Shown: positions 8,360 to 17,195 of the stretch, in pieces
Layout: every line of letters starts with the position of its first letter
How positions within the stretch are numbered: position 1 is the stretch's first letter
Assembly: GCA_030706145.1 (NCBI GenBank)
Contig: JAUZPB010000031.1
Span: 1 to 38,335 of the forward strand
Origin: Bacteroidota bacterium
GTDB taxonomy: Bacteria; Bacteroidota; Ignavibacteria; Ignavibacteriales; SURF-24
Direction of reading: 5' to 3'
Length of the DNA: 38,335 nt
Made by a program: the position numbers and the translations under genes
The notes under the pieces: model-generated
The model's input: only the letters and a program-made list of their open reading frames with translations
The model's database searches: none
What the model was told of the DNA's origin: nothing

Positions 8360-9834
8360 ATGGTTGTCAAAAGAAATATTCAATTTTTAATTATTCAATT
8401 AGGCATTTAACAACAATATTTGGTAATTCGTTCGGACAATGTATTTCTCTTTACGATGCAATAAAATATGCACTTGTTAATAATTTAACTATTATGTACA
8501 ATGCAAAACAAAATTACCTTTCCTCATACACACAGAAACAAATAGTAGAATTAAATTATCAACCGAAAATTAATGCGAATTTAGGATTTACTAGAAGTAT
8601 TACCAAAACGAAGATTCCAAACGCTATATGCGAGGAATACTATGACCAGATAATAAAATTCCAACAGATTTATCCATGTTTTAATATTGAGCAAGTATTT
8701 TTAGCTCCCTTAGGTGGCAAATTAATAATGACAGGGGGAATCCAAACTTATGCGATAGGTATTTCTGAGTTTAGTTTTCAAACCCAACCTTCTTTTGGTA
8801 TTGCATTTCAGCAACCGCTCTCTTCAAGCGCAATTGATGCAGGACATGCGGATATAAAACAAGCTAATATGTCATTTCAACAAGCAACTATGGAATATCA
8901 ATTAATATGTGAACAGTTAGTCCTTTCTGTTATTGATGCTTATTTTCAACTCTGACAGGCAAACCAAAATGTAGAACAAATTGCTAAAGAAGAAGAATCC
9001 ACCAAACGAATTTTGGAAATAGCTGAAATCAAATTAAAACAGGGAAATATTGCAGAATTTGAGGTCCTCAACCTTCGTGTTCAGCATAGGCTTGCTAACG
9101 ATAACCTCATTCAAAATCAAAACAATTTTAGGTCACAGATAATAACTTTTATGAGAATTCTAGGGACAAAACCAGATTCAACAATTCTACCTGAACAAAA
9201 TATCCGGATTGATTCTATTGATTTTTCATTTAATGAAGCGTTTGAAAGAGCAATAAAAAATAGGTGCGAGTTAAAGCAGGCTGAAATATCAATTGCGAAA
9301 GCAAAATTAAATAAAGACGAAATATCAGGTTCGTTTTCTCCAATCTTTCAATTTAGTGTATTATATAATCGAAGTTCAAATATCGAAAAAAATCTGATTC
9401 AATCATTGAATTTGCCTAATTATGGATTGAATTTATCGGGGAGCATATCGATTCCGCTATTTGATGGAGGTAGAATATCATCAGGTGTTGAGATTGCTGA
9501 ACGCAATATTTTAGTCCAAGAAAATAATTATCAGCAGTTAAAAGAAGATATTTGGGCTGATTTAGAGATTCGCTATAGAACATTAGTCTTATTTATAAAA
9601 AGACTAGGAGCATTACAATTAAGCCTTGAAACGGCAGCAGAAGCTCTTAACATTGCAGAGCTTCGTTTTCGTTCGGGAGAGATAACATCTAGCGAAATCG
9701 AAAATGTTAGAAATAGATATACTCTAGCGAAAAATTCTCTTGATAATGCAAAGATTTCCTGTGTGATACAAAGAGCAGGTTTAGCAAAAGCTATGGGGGA
9801 GTTTTTCCCTTGGGTTGAAAGTTTAAGGAAATAA
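8360..9834 (+). pseudogene. TolC-like outer-membrane efflux protein, broken twice
   Basis: Outer-membrane channel of the TolC/OEP family, the exit duct of a tripartite exporter. The probable start ATG 8360 encodes a signal peptide (MVVKRNIQFLIIQLGI) but reaches TAA at 8408. The family sequence continues in another frame as GQCISLYDAIKYALVNNLTI, so a frameshift lies near 8400-8408. A second lesion is the in-frame TGA at 8953-8955, in DAYFQL-stop-QANQNVEQ; one base change from TTA (Leu) would explain it. Open stretches are 8494-8955 and 9013-9834. The second carries the repeat half with SGSISIPLFDGGRISSGVEIAE and coiled-coil helices. The downstream adaptor begins two bases after its stop. TGA readthrough cannot be excluded, but two separate lesions favour decay. 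Confidence 0.85.
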
Positions 9835-9836
9835 AA

Positions 9837-10943
9837 ATGAAAATTACTATTTTTATTGGTTTAGTTTTTTTAATCTTAAGTTGTCTAGGGTATTTTTACT
9901 TTTTTAGAGAAGAGCAAAGTATTCAACCGTTAATGGTAAGAACCGTAAATGTTAAATATGGGGCTTTTACTGCTAGTACTTTAGGACGTGGCAAAATAGT
10001 TGTAAGAAAAAAAGAACAGCTTGTATCTTTAGTTGATGGGGTTGTAATCGATAGGGGGACATCTATTGGGCAATTTATTTCAGAAGGAGAAATAATAGCT
10101 TTTGTAAGATTAAATGGACCCGAATTACGACAAAAGAAGCGAGAGTTTGAATATGCTCTTCTCGATCTTAAAATATTAAATGAACAAGTTTTACATTCTG
10201 AAGAACTCTATAAAGCGAAAGCGATTTCAGAAAGAGAGTTGAAAGAACTTAAAATACGCAAATATAAGCAGGAAAAATATGTCCAAAATCTTCGCGAAGA
10301 AATCAGTGACAAACCTATTAAGTGTAGTTTTAGTGGAATGGTTATTGAAAAGTCATTTCAAGATGGAGATAATATTCGTGCAGGAACCCCTTTGGCTTTA
10401 ATAGCAGATACCTCTTCCTTTGCGGTAGAAATACTAGTCGATCAACACCAGATTCCATTCATTAGACTAGACCAATATGTACAATATGAATCAAAGATTT
10501 TTAATGGTTATCGATGGGGGAAGGTTGTGGAGATAGCAAGATCTGCAGTAGACATGAAGTCCAATCAGTATGGAACCATGAGCTCCGAGCCAGAATTTAC
10601 CATATTAGCAAGTATAAAAACAAAATTGTATGATAATATTCTAATTGGTGCGCAAGTGGAATCTCGTTTTATCATGGAGGAAAAAGAAGGTGTTTTAAGT
10701 ATTCCGATTGAAGCTATTATATATCGCAATGATACAACATTGGTCTTTGTTACATCAAAAGGAAGAGCTAGAAAAAAAGTTGTAAAGACTGGCCTTACAA
10801 ATGATAGGTCAATTGAACTTATTGATGGTTTAACAAAATGGGATTCTGTGATAACAACAGGCAATCTAGATGTCGAAGATGGGAGTTATATAATAAGTAA
10901 CCAAATTGGACAAGTAAATGATAAGAGCAACCTTCCTAATTAG
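9837..10943 (+). CDS. Periplasmic adaptor (membrane fusion) protein, HlyD/MacA type
   Basis: 368 residues. An N-terminal membrane anchor (ITIFIGLVFLILSCLGYFYFF) is followed by a biotinyl-lipoyl half (VVRKKEQLVSLVDGVVIDRGTSIGQFISEGEIIAFV). A short coiled-coil hairpin spans about 100-155, then the second lipoyl half (IKCSFSGMVIEKSFQDGDNIRAGTPLALIAD) and beta-barrel and membrane-proximal domains (ESRFIMEEKEGVLSIPIEAI). In MacAB-type systems this protein links the inner-membrane ABC permease to TolC. AAGGAA precedes ATG 9837. It follows the TolC pseudogene by two bases and overlaps the permease gene by 26 bases, a tight operon. The gene itself is intact. Confidence 0.88.
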   Translation: MKITIFIGLVFLILSCLGYFYFFREEQSIQPLMVRTVNVKYGAFTASTLGRGKIVVRKKEQLVSLVDGVVIDRGTSIGQFISEGEIIAFVRLNGPELRQKKREFEYALLDLKILNEQVLHSEELYKAKAISERELKELKIRKYKQEKYVQNLREEISDKPIKCSFSGMVIEKSFQDGDNIRAGTPLALIADTSSFAVEILVDQHQIPFIRLDQYVQYESKIFNGYRWGKVVEIARSAVDMKSNQYGTMSSEPEFTILASIKTKLYDNILIGAQVESRFIMEEKEGVLSIPIEAIIYRNDTTLVFVTSKGRARKKVVKTGLTNDRSIELIDGLTKWDSVITTGNLDVEDGSYIISNQIGQVNDKSNLPN

Positions 10944-12129
10944 CTTAATGGCCTTACGTTCCAATGTTTTACGTTCAATACTTACAATGAGCGGAATTAT
11001 CATTGGAGTTGCAGCAGTAATTACAGTAATATCTATTGGAAAGGGACAAGAAAATAAGATTGAAGCTCAAATTCATCAAATGGGTGCAGATGTATTTTGG
11101 GTTGGAATGTTTTTCCCGTCCACTCCTGGGAGTATTATCCCCCTGAATGAATTTAATAGATCTAATTTGTTGAAATCTATATCGTTGACTTCCAGAGATG
11201 CAGAATTTATTCCAAAATGTTGTACTGCCGTTCGGTGGGCTGCACCTTTAATCATGACTAATTCCCCAGGAATATTTAAAAATAAATTAGTTGGAATTAA
11301 TATTATAGCTACAATTCCTGAATATAGCAAAATTCGAGCTCTTTCAATAGTGTCAGGCAGATATATAACAGATGAGGATTTAAAGCTGTTATTAGATGTA
11401 TGTGCAATTGAAGAGAACATAGAAACAAAATATTGTATGCCACAAAATTGCTTTATTTATATAGGCTCACGAAAATTTAGAATTGTAGGAGTGATAAAAA
11501 GTAATGAACCTAAATTAACATTGAACAGATTAATCACTGTACATATGCCTCTTACGGTAGCTCAGATAAAGATGTTAGGCTCCCGCACAATTCACTCAAT
11601 CTGTTGTGAATCGAGGGAGGGTTTATTGGAAAAAGCCAAGAGACAGGTCGAAACCTTGCTATACTCTCGAAATAATGGGATGATGAAATTTGAAGTACAT
11701 AGTGTTCGTGATGTTTTTGCGACCAAGGAAACTATGACTAGAACGGCTACAATGGTTACGGCAGGGATAGGAATGCTTTCTTTATTCGTCGGTGGTATCG
11801 GTATTATGAATATTCTACTTGCGTCAGTGTTTGAAAGAATTAAAGAAATCGGTATCCGTCGCTCTGTCGGTGCAAGAAAACGAGATATTGTTCTCCAACT
11901 ATTGTTTGAGTCTGTTATATTTAGCGTGATAGGAGGAATATTTGGAATTGTTTTAGGTATGATAACTACAAAATTAATAAGTATTGTAATAAGCCTTCCA
12001 GCTGTGCTTTCGCTAGAAGGAGCAATTGTTGGCATTGTTGCCTCTACCGTAACTGGATTAATATTTGGAATTTATCCTGCAATAAAGGCAGTAAAACTAG
12101 ACCCCATTGAGTCTTTAAGATATGAATAG
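10918..12129 (+). CDS. MacB/FtsX-type ABC transporter permease without ATPase domain
   Basis: 403 residues. The first membrane helix follows ALRSNVLRSILTMSGIIIGVAAVITVISIGKG, the usual MacB_PCD start. A periplasmic domain spans about 50-265, and three C-terminal helices carry the conserved cytoplasmic loop ERIKEIGIRRSVGARKRDI. The end, AIKAVKLDPIESLRYE, is typical. Full MacB proteins carry a nucleotide-binding domain, but here none is fused and no separate ATPase gene lies between 3571 and 12633. It must use an ATPase encoded elsewhere, or the system is dead. It starts inside the adaptor gene (26-base overlap), so translation is probably coupled. Confidence 0.88.
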   Translation: MIRATFLISLMALRSNVLRSILTMSGIIIGVAAVITVISIGKGQENKIEAQIHQMGADVFWVGMFFPSTPGSIIPLNEFNRSNLLKSISLTSRDAEFIPKCCTAVRWAAPLIMTNSPGIFKNKLVGINIIATIPEYSKIRALSIVSGRYITDEDLKLLLDVCAIEENIETKYCMPQNCFIYIGSRKFRIVGVIKSNEPKLTLNRLITVHMPLTVAQIKMLGSRTIHSICCESREGLLEKAKRQVETLLYSRNNGMMKFEVHSVRDVFATKETMTRTATMVTAGIGMLSLFVGGIGIMNILLASVFERIKEIGIRRSVGARKRDIVLQLLFESVIFSVIGGIFGIVLGMITTKLISIVISLPAVLSLEGAIVGIVASTVTGLIFGIYPAIKAVKLDPIESLRYE

Positions 12130-12633
12130 ATTTTCTATAGATAATCTGTTCTAAATAACAGACGTATGATTCTCATTAAAGACAGTATCAAAATGATAAA
12201 GAAATCTCTCTGTATAAAGAGTAAATGTACCATTAACGTTTATGGAATTTCTTAATACTATAGGAGGAATCTTAGACTGAACTTCTGGCTTAGCACAGGC
12301 CTAATAACGTGTTGGCTCCTTTCGGAAAGAAGCTTAATCTTTAAAGAGAGACTTCTCCAATTGTGGGGGATTTTATTTTGTCGATTATTTCTTCATAATA
12401 ATTGGATACCTTTGAGATATATTCCTTTCAAAATGATAATTTTTGAGAATTACTTGGATTTTTGTAAATTTTGTCCTGTTGAACAGACATTTATTATGGT
12501 GGAGGTTCTACTTCCAGGACATTCCAAAAAGCCGCAGCCGCGCACTTCGAGCAAATTTCGAATTCCAGCGTATGAAAACTTCATTAGGCTTATCTCTGTT
12601 TATTAGGAAGAATTTTAGTGAAAAGGAAAAAGA
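12130..12633. other. Intergenic stretch without a convincing gene
   Basis: 504 bases between the permease and the aminopeptidase. Two overlapping open frames (12361-12606 and 12443-12640) exist, but neither has a ribosome binding site, family-like sequence or ordinary codon pattern. A small GC-rich patch at about 12530-12570 (GCCGCAGCCGCGCACTTCG) stands out from the AT-rich surroundings and may be a remnant of other DNA. No ATPase remnant was found. Confidence 0.5.
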
Positions 12634-13380
12634 ATGTTAGTTAAAAATGAACAAGATCTGAAAGGGATCGAAAACGCCTCTAGAGTCGCAAAACACATAC
12701 TAAAACTTCTGGCCGATAGTAGTCTCCCAGGTGTAACTACAGAGTATCTTGATCAGTTGTGTGAAAAGGAAATGAAAGCCATAGGGGCTAAATCTGCACC
12801 CAAAATGTATTATAACTCGCCATGTTATTCCTTTTATTCTGTAAATAACTGTATAGTCCACGGCTTACCCAACAATAAAGAACTCGAAAAAGGTGATATA
12901 TTAAAAATTGATGTCACTCCTTTTTTTGAAGGGTTTATTTCCGATACGGCTTGCAGCGTAATTATTGGTGGAAATGAGTGTAACACTCAGGCAGCACAAA
13001 TGGTTGAAAATGCTGTCTCTTCTTTTAATAAGGCTGTTAAACAATGTAAGCCAAATCAATTCTTAAATGAAATTGGGAAAGCGATTGAAAATAACACTAA
13101 AAATGGCGGATATTTTGTAGTAAAAGAATTGTCTGGCCATGGAGTAGGTAAAGCCGTACATGAAGATCCTTCAGTCTTAAATTTTTATGAGCCTAGGGAC
13201 AAGACAAAACTGCAAAATGGACTGGTCATTGCAATTGAACCAATGATATGTAATAGAAAAAGTGATATTACAACTAAAAGGGATGGTTGGACAATTGCTG
13301 CAAAGATGGGCTCTCTTACTGCTCATTATGAGCATACAGTCTTAATTACAGATTCAAAGCCGATTGTCTTAACTAAATAA
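12634..13380 (+). CDS. map: Type I methionine aminopeptidase
   Basis: 248 residues, the usual bacterial length. It removes the N-terminal Met from new proteins in the cytoplasm. The five metal ligands are all present with near-E. coli spacing: Asp93 (LKIDVTPF), Asp104 (FISDTA), His169 (SGHGVGKAVHEDP), Glu202 (AIEPM) and Glu233 (HYEHTV). The usual Gln before YEHT is His here. The substrate-pocket region YYNSPCYSFYSVNNCIVHGLP matches the family's ...S.N..v.HGiP. AAAAGGAAAAAG precedes the ATG. It stands apart from ribosomal genes, so it may be an accessory paralogue. Downstream lies the sigma-54-like promoter of the next gene. Confidence 0.93.
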   Translation: MLVKNEQDLKGIENASRVAKHILKLLADSSLPGVTTEYLDQLCEKEMKAIGAKSAPKMYYNSPCYSFYSVNNCIVHGLPNNKELEKGDILKIDVTPFFEGFISDTACSVIIGGNECNTQAAQMVENAVSSFNKAVKQCKPNQFLNEIGKAIENNTKNGGYFVVKELSGHGVGKAVHEDPSVLNFYEPRDKTKLQNGLVIAIEPMICNRKSDITTKRDGWTIAAKMGSLTAHYEHTVLITDSKPIVLTK

Positions 13381-13410
13381 ACCTATAGAAAAAATATTCT
13401 ATCTCTCTTA

Positions 13411-13481
13411 GGCTTTCTCATTTTGAAACAGGCTCTCATTTTGAAACTTGCCATTTACTGGAAAAGTGCTAAAATGAGAGC
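13411..13481 (+). promoter_or_regulatory. Repeated CTCATTTTGAAAC sites: putative activator binding region
   Basis: Two direct copies of CTCATTTTGAAAC (13417-13429 and 13435-13447) lie 18 bp apart inside a near-tandem 20-bp duplication. GCTCTCATTTT (13432-13442) is also the exact inverse of AAAATGAGAGC (13471-13481). The block sits just upstream of the -24/-12-like element, where an enhancer-binding protein would act. Protein identity is unknown. Confidence 0.5.
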
Positions 13482-13490
13482 AGGCTTTCT

Positions 13491-13505
13491 TGGCATGATC
13501 ATTGT
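13491..13505 (+). promoter_or_regulatory. Sigma-54-like -24/-12 promoter of the thioester surface protein
   Basis: TGGC at 13491 and TTGT at 13502, with seven bases between, give TGGC-ATG-ATCA-TTGT against the consensus TGGCACG-N4-TTGC. GG-to-G spacing is correct; the last C of TTGC is T. It lies about 60 bases before the ATG at 13567 and just below the repeated sites. Confidence 0.5.
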
Positions 13506-13566
13506 CTCCTAAGATGCACTAATGAAATTTTATTTATCATTTTTTGCTTCTTCAGGAGATAAGTAA

Positions 13567-15840
13567 ATGAAAAAATTGTTCTATTTCGCTTTTTTTGTTC
13601 TGTTTTCTTTTGTAAATGTATTTGCAAAGATAAACAGCTATGCAAGTGTAACAAAGGTTGATAAATATGTGTCTGTTGACTTGCCTGCACCCTACAATGA
13701 AACAGCATATGCAGGAACCTTTTTAGGTAGTGTTGGGACGGCAACTGCAAGGTTTTATTGTATTGACCTTACTCATGAGCTCTCCTACAATTCACAGTAC
13801 CAGGACGTAAGCTCAACAAGTTCAAAGATTACCTACATTCTCAACAACTATTATCCATATAAACAGCTTCCTTATACAAATTCTTTATCTGAATCATATG
13901 AGGCTGCGGCCATTCAGCTTGCAATATGGAATATTACAGATGGATTAAAAATATCTTCATGCTCTCCAAATACTTCAAATAAAGATGCACAAAGTATTAT
14001 TAACAGGGCACTTGCAATTGTACAAGATGCAGAAAATAATGCCGGTACAATTCAGCCATTTAAAACACTGCTTATTAATATGTCCTCTCAGTCTTTTAAG
14101 GCAGGTTCGCCTGTACAATTTTTTGTAGAAACTTACAATGAAGTTGGCGCTCCTATTGCAGGCGCACAGGTGAAGCTTACAGTTAATGAAGGCACACTCT
14201 CATCAAGCACAGTTACTACTAATTCCGCTGGAGTAGCTGGACCTGTTACATTAAATGCAGGACCAAATAATGCAACAACTATTACAGCTACTGCTACTGT
14301 ATCAATTCCAGGCGGAACACAGTATTATAATGTTAAAGATCCAAATGGAAAACAAAAACTTGTAATTGCAACTCCGGTTTTGGATACTAAAACAGTCAGC
14401 TCATCGGTTAGTTGGTATAATACTGTTTCTCTTGCAGTCTCAAAGACTTCTGGCACAATTAAAGTTAAAGATGGTGATAAGGTTGACTATGAAATAACAG
14501 TAAAAAATACAAGCCAGGTTAATGCTACAGGTGTACAGGTCTCCGATGTTTTACCTGCTGTATTAAAATATGTATCTACCGATGGCAGTTATGACCCTAA
14601 GACAGGAATTTGGAGTGTTGGTTCACTTGCTCCAAATGAATCAAAGAAAATAAAAGTCTCAGTTAATGCTGCTCTTGGAGCACCTGAGGGAGCAATATTT
14701 AATCTTGGTACGGCTGCAGATTATAATTTGTTTGTACTTAATGATTTAATCCAGCCCTCATCTGATACTCAAGGTAAACTCGCAGTTGCGCATGATGCCG
14801 AACTTGCAAACTATAGTGTAGGTGATGTACTGCCATCAAACTCTGGTAACGTGCTTGTGGTAGGCAGAAAATTGACATACAAAAGCGGTCGAGTCTATGG
14901 TGATGTAGCCTTTGGGTCTTTCATCGACACTACACATTGGAATTTGTCAGATGGAAAGATAACTCAAAGCTCACCTATCGATTTTAATGCAGCTTCGCTT
15001 TACCTTAATAATCTTTCTTCACAACTGGCTGTTCTTGAGCAGAATGGCACAAGTAAATTTGAATACGGGCAAATATCCTTAACAGGTACAAACCAAGATA
15101 TAAACAGGTTTAATATAAGTGCAAGTGACCTGTCAAAGTGTAATGATTTTCTTATTGATGTCCCTGCAAATTCCACAGTTTTAATTAATGTCTCAGGAAA
15201 TAATATTGACTGGAAAGGTGGTTTTGCATTAAAAGGCGCAACAAACTCTAATGTACTTATAAATTTCTTTGAAGCTTCAGCCCTTAAGATTTCCTCTATA
15301 GAAGTTAAAGCTTCAATACTTGCACCTAAAGCTACGCTTGACTTTCCATCTGGGCTCATAAGCGGGCAGGTAATTGCCTATAATGTTAAAGGTTCAGGTC
15401 AATTTAATAATGTTAAATTTATTGGAAAGATAGCTCTTGAAATGACCATTACAAATATAGCTGAATTAGTTGCTGTTGATCAACCTATTGAAATCTGCCC
15501 GTCTCTAAAGGCAATGGCTCAGGTAAGTTCGCCTTTTAACTTAACAGGCATAAATAAACACACTTCGGCTATCCCGGATAAAATGGATCTTATGCAGAAC
15601 TATCCAAATCCTTTTAATCCTTCAACATCAATAAGATTTGAAATTGCAAAGAGTGGATATTATACATTAAAGATCTTTAACGCACTTGGAAAGGAAATTA
15701 CAACTTTAGCTCAAAGAGAATTTACACCTGGTACATACAACGTTAATTTTAATGCCTCTTCATTAAGCTCAGGCGTCTATATGTATCAGCTGCTTGGAAA
15801 TAACGTGAACATTACAAGAAAAATGATATTGTCCAAGTAA
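13567..15840 (+). CDS. T9SS-secreted surface protein with Cys-Gln thioester domain, Ig-like domains and choice-of-anchor A domain
   Basis: 757 residues; AGGAG at 13554-13558 fixes the start. A signal peptide spans 1-20. Residues about 21-165 look like a thioester (TQXA) domain: Cys65 in RFYCIDL and Gln117 in AAIQLAIWNITDG are at the positions that form the internal thioester in Gram-positive adhesins, with the YILNNYYP segment between. Residues about 168-270 resemble an invasin/Big-1 Ig domain (GAPIAGAQVKLTVNEG...TNSAGVAG). Residues about 290-382 are DUF11-like (VDYEITVKNTSQVNATGVQVSDVLP). Residues about 376-620 resemble choice-of-anchor A (FNLGTAADYNLFVLND...GDVAFGS). Residues 673-757 are the T9SS type A sorting domain (QNYPNPFNPST...). 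Probable role: covalent or strong surface adhesion. The thioester is inferred from motif positions. Confidence 0.85.
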   Translation: MKKLFYFAFFVLFSFVNVFAKINSYASVTKVDKYVSVDLPAPYNETAYAGTFLGSVGTATARFYCIDLTHELSYNSQYQDVSSTSSKITYILNNYYPYKQLPYTNSLSESYEAAAIQLAIWNITDGLKISSCSPNTSNKDAQSIINRALAIVQDAENNAGTIQPFKTLLINMSSQSFKAGSPVQFFVETYNEVGAPIAGAQVKLTVNEGTLSSSTVTTNSAGVAGPVTLNAGPNNATTITATATVSIPGGTQYYNVKDPNGKQKLVIATPVLDTKTVSSSVSWYNTVSLAVSKTSGTIKVKDGDKVDYEITVKNTSQVNATGVQVSDVLPAVLKYVSTDGSYDPKTGIWSVGSLAPNESKKIKVSVNAALGAPEGAIFNLGTAADYNLFVLNDLIQPSSDTQGKLAVAHDAELANYSVGDVLPSNSGNVLVVGRKLTYKSGRVYGDVAFGSFIDTTHWNLSDGKITQSSPIDFNAASLYLNNLSSQLAVLEQNGTSKFEYGQISLTGTNQDINRFNISASDLSKCNDFLIDVPANSTVLINVSGNNIDWKGGFALKGATNSNVLINFFEASALKISSIEVKASILAPKATLDFPSGLISGQVIAYNVKGSGQFNNVKFIGKIALEMTITNIAELVAVDQPIEICPSLKAMAQVSSPFNLTGINKHTSAIPDKMDLMQNYPNPFNPSTSIRFEIAKSGYYTLKIFNALGKEITTLAQREFTPGTYNVNFNASSLSSGVYMYQLLGNNVNITRKMILSK

Positions 15841-15867
15841 CAAAGAAATTGGTTCGAAATAAAAGGT

Positions 15868-15920
15868 TCAGTAAGGGAGTCCATTTTAAGTTGTCTCTTA
15901 TCTTGGGCTCTCTTTACTGA
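15868..15920 (+). terminator. Hairpin after the surface protein gene
   Basis: TCAGTAAGGGAG (from 15868) pairs with CTCTCTTTACTGA (to 15920) with wobbles and one bulge. Only a weak T-tract follows, so it could be a terminator or a stabilising 3' structure. Further on, TTAGTTAACTAA at 15946-15957 is a perfect 12-bp palindrome. Confidence 0.45.
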
Positions 15921-16115
15921 TAAATTTAAGTCGAATTGCTAAAAGTTAGTTAACTAAAACTCCACTGCCTGTCTAAGCACTTCTTTTTTAAGGCTTCTAT
16001 CATTTCTAAAAGACTTCCATTTAACATTAAGTTTGGCTAAATTCAAATTATGCAAGATAATCCAATTAAAATCTTAACTAAAAAAATTGTGCAAAATTTC
16101 TGAGGAAAAGAAATC

Positions 16116-17114
16116 ATGGATGAAGAACAAGATTTAATCAAAACTCCTGCTGAAATAATGCAGATGGCTTCTGCTTTTCAAAAAAGCAGAATATTTTTAT
16201 CGGCCTATGAGCTTGGAGTCTTTACTGCACTTGGCACAGGTGAAAAGACAAGTGAAGAGGTTTCGGAAAAGCTAGCCACTGAGCTAAACGCTACAGCAAG
16301 GCTGATGAATGCCCTGGTGGCCATTGGCCTTTTAAGAAAAGAAAAAGGCAAGTATTCAAATCAAAGTATTGCATCGAAATATTTAGTAAGAGATAGCCCA
16401 GATTATCTTAGTGGTTTAATGCACCTTGTAAATCTCTGGGATACCTGGTCCCACCTTACTGAATCAGTGCGCAAGGGGAGTGCATCTGTACAAGAAGAGA
16501 TCAATGAGCGGGAAGAAGTGTGGCTTAAATCCTTTATACAAGCTATGCACGCAAGAGGTATAAACAGGGCAAAACAGGTTGCTCCACTACTTGACTTTTC
16601 CAAGGTTAAGAAAATTCTGGATGTAGGAGGCGGCTCAGGCATTTTTACTTTTACTTTCCTAAAGCAAAATGATAAAATGAATGCTGTTATATTCGATCTG
16701 CCAAATGTTGTACCTATAACAAGGGAACATATTTATAAAGAAGATATGACAGAAAGAGTAAAAACCATTGCAGGAGATTATCTTAAAGATGACATAGGCT
16801 CAGGATACGATATGATCTTTTTGTCGGCTGTCGTTCATAGCAACTCATATGATGACAACCAGGATCTGATTAGAAAGTGTGCAGATTCACTTAATCCTGG
16901 CGGTCAGATAGTTATACTTGATTATGTAATGAATGATGAAAGAACTGAACCAATAGGCGGAACTATTTTTGCAATTAATATGCTCGTTGGAACACAAAAA
17001 GGTGATACATATACGCAAACTGAAATATCTGACTGGCTTTTATCTGCAGGAATGAGCAGTATAGAAATTAAAGATGTTGCCGAAGGCAATTGCCTCGTAA
17101 TTGCAAAAAAATAA
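16116..17114 (+). CDS. SAM-dependent O-methyltransferase (HIOMT/family 2 type)
   Basis: 332 residues. The N-terminal winged-helix/dimerisation domain (FQKSRIFLSAYELGVFTAL...ATARLMNALVAIGLLRKEKGKY) is typical of hydroxyindole- and polyketide-type O-methyltransferases. Motif I KILDVGGGSGIF lies near residues 165-176. It is followed by VIFDLPNVV, GDYLKDDIGSGYDMIFLSAVVHS and the C-terminal LNPGGQIVILDYVMN. The His in VVHS fits the family's usual catalytic position. The substrate, probably a small hydroxylated metabolite, cannot be told. TGAGGAAAAG precedes ATG 16116. It stands alone between terminator-like hairpins. Confidence 0.85.
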   Translation: MDEEQDLIKTPAEIMQMASAFQKSRIFLSAYELGVFTALGTGEKTSEEVSEKLATELNATARLMNALVAIGLLRKEKGKYSNQSIASKYLVRDSPDYLSGLMHLVNLWDTWSHLTESVRKGSASVQEEINEREEVWLKSFIQAMHARGINRAKQVAPLLDFSKVKKILDVGGGSGIFTFTFLKQNDKMNAVIFDLPNVVPITREHIYKEDMTERVKTIAGDYLKDDIGSGYDMIFLSAVVHSNSYDDNQDLIRKCADSLNPGGQIVILDYVMNDERTEPIGGTIFAINMLVGTQKGDTYTQTEISDWLLSAGMSSIEIKDVAEGNCLVIAKK

Positions 17115-17135
17115 ATCTAGAGACACATACTTCAA

Positions 17136-17195
17136 AAGGGGAAAAACAGGAAGTATTGATCATCCCGCTTTTCTCCCCTTAATTATTTTTTCTAT
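17136..17195. terminator. Bidirectional terminator between convergent genes
   Basis: AAGGGG (17136-17141) and CCCCTT (17175-17180) close an imperfect hairpin flanked by A-rich sequence on the left and a T-run (17186-17191) on the right. It serves the methyltransferase (+) and the outer-membrane protein (-), whose stop lies within a few bases. Confidence 0.6.

Noticed and set aside
12361-12640. Two overlapping small ORFs before the aminopeptidase
   Set aside because: No ribosome binding site, unlikely composition, and they compete with each other for the same DNA. Treated as non-coding.
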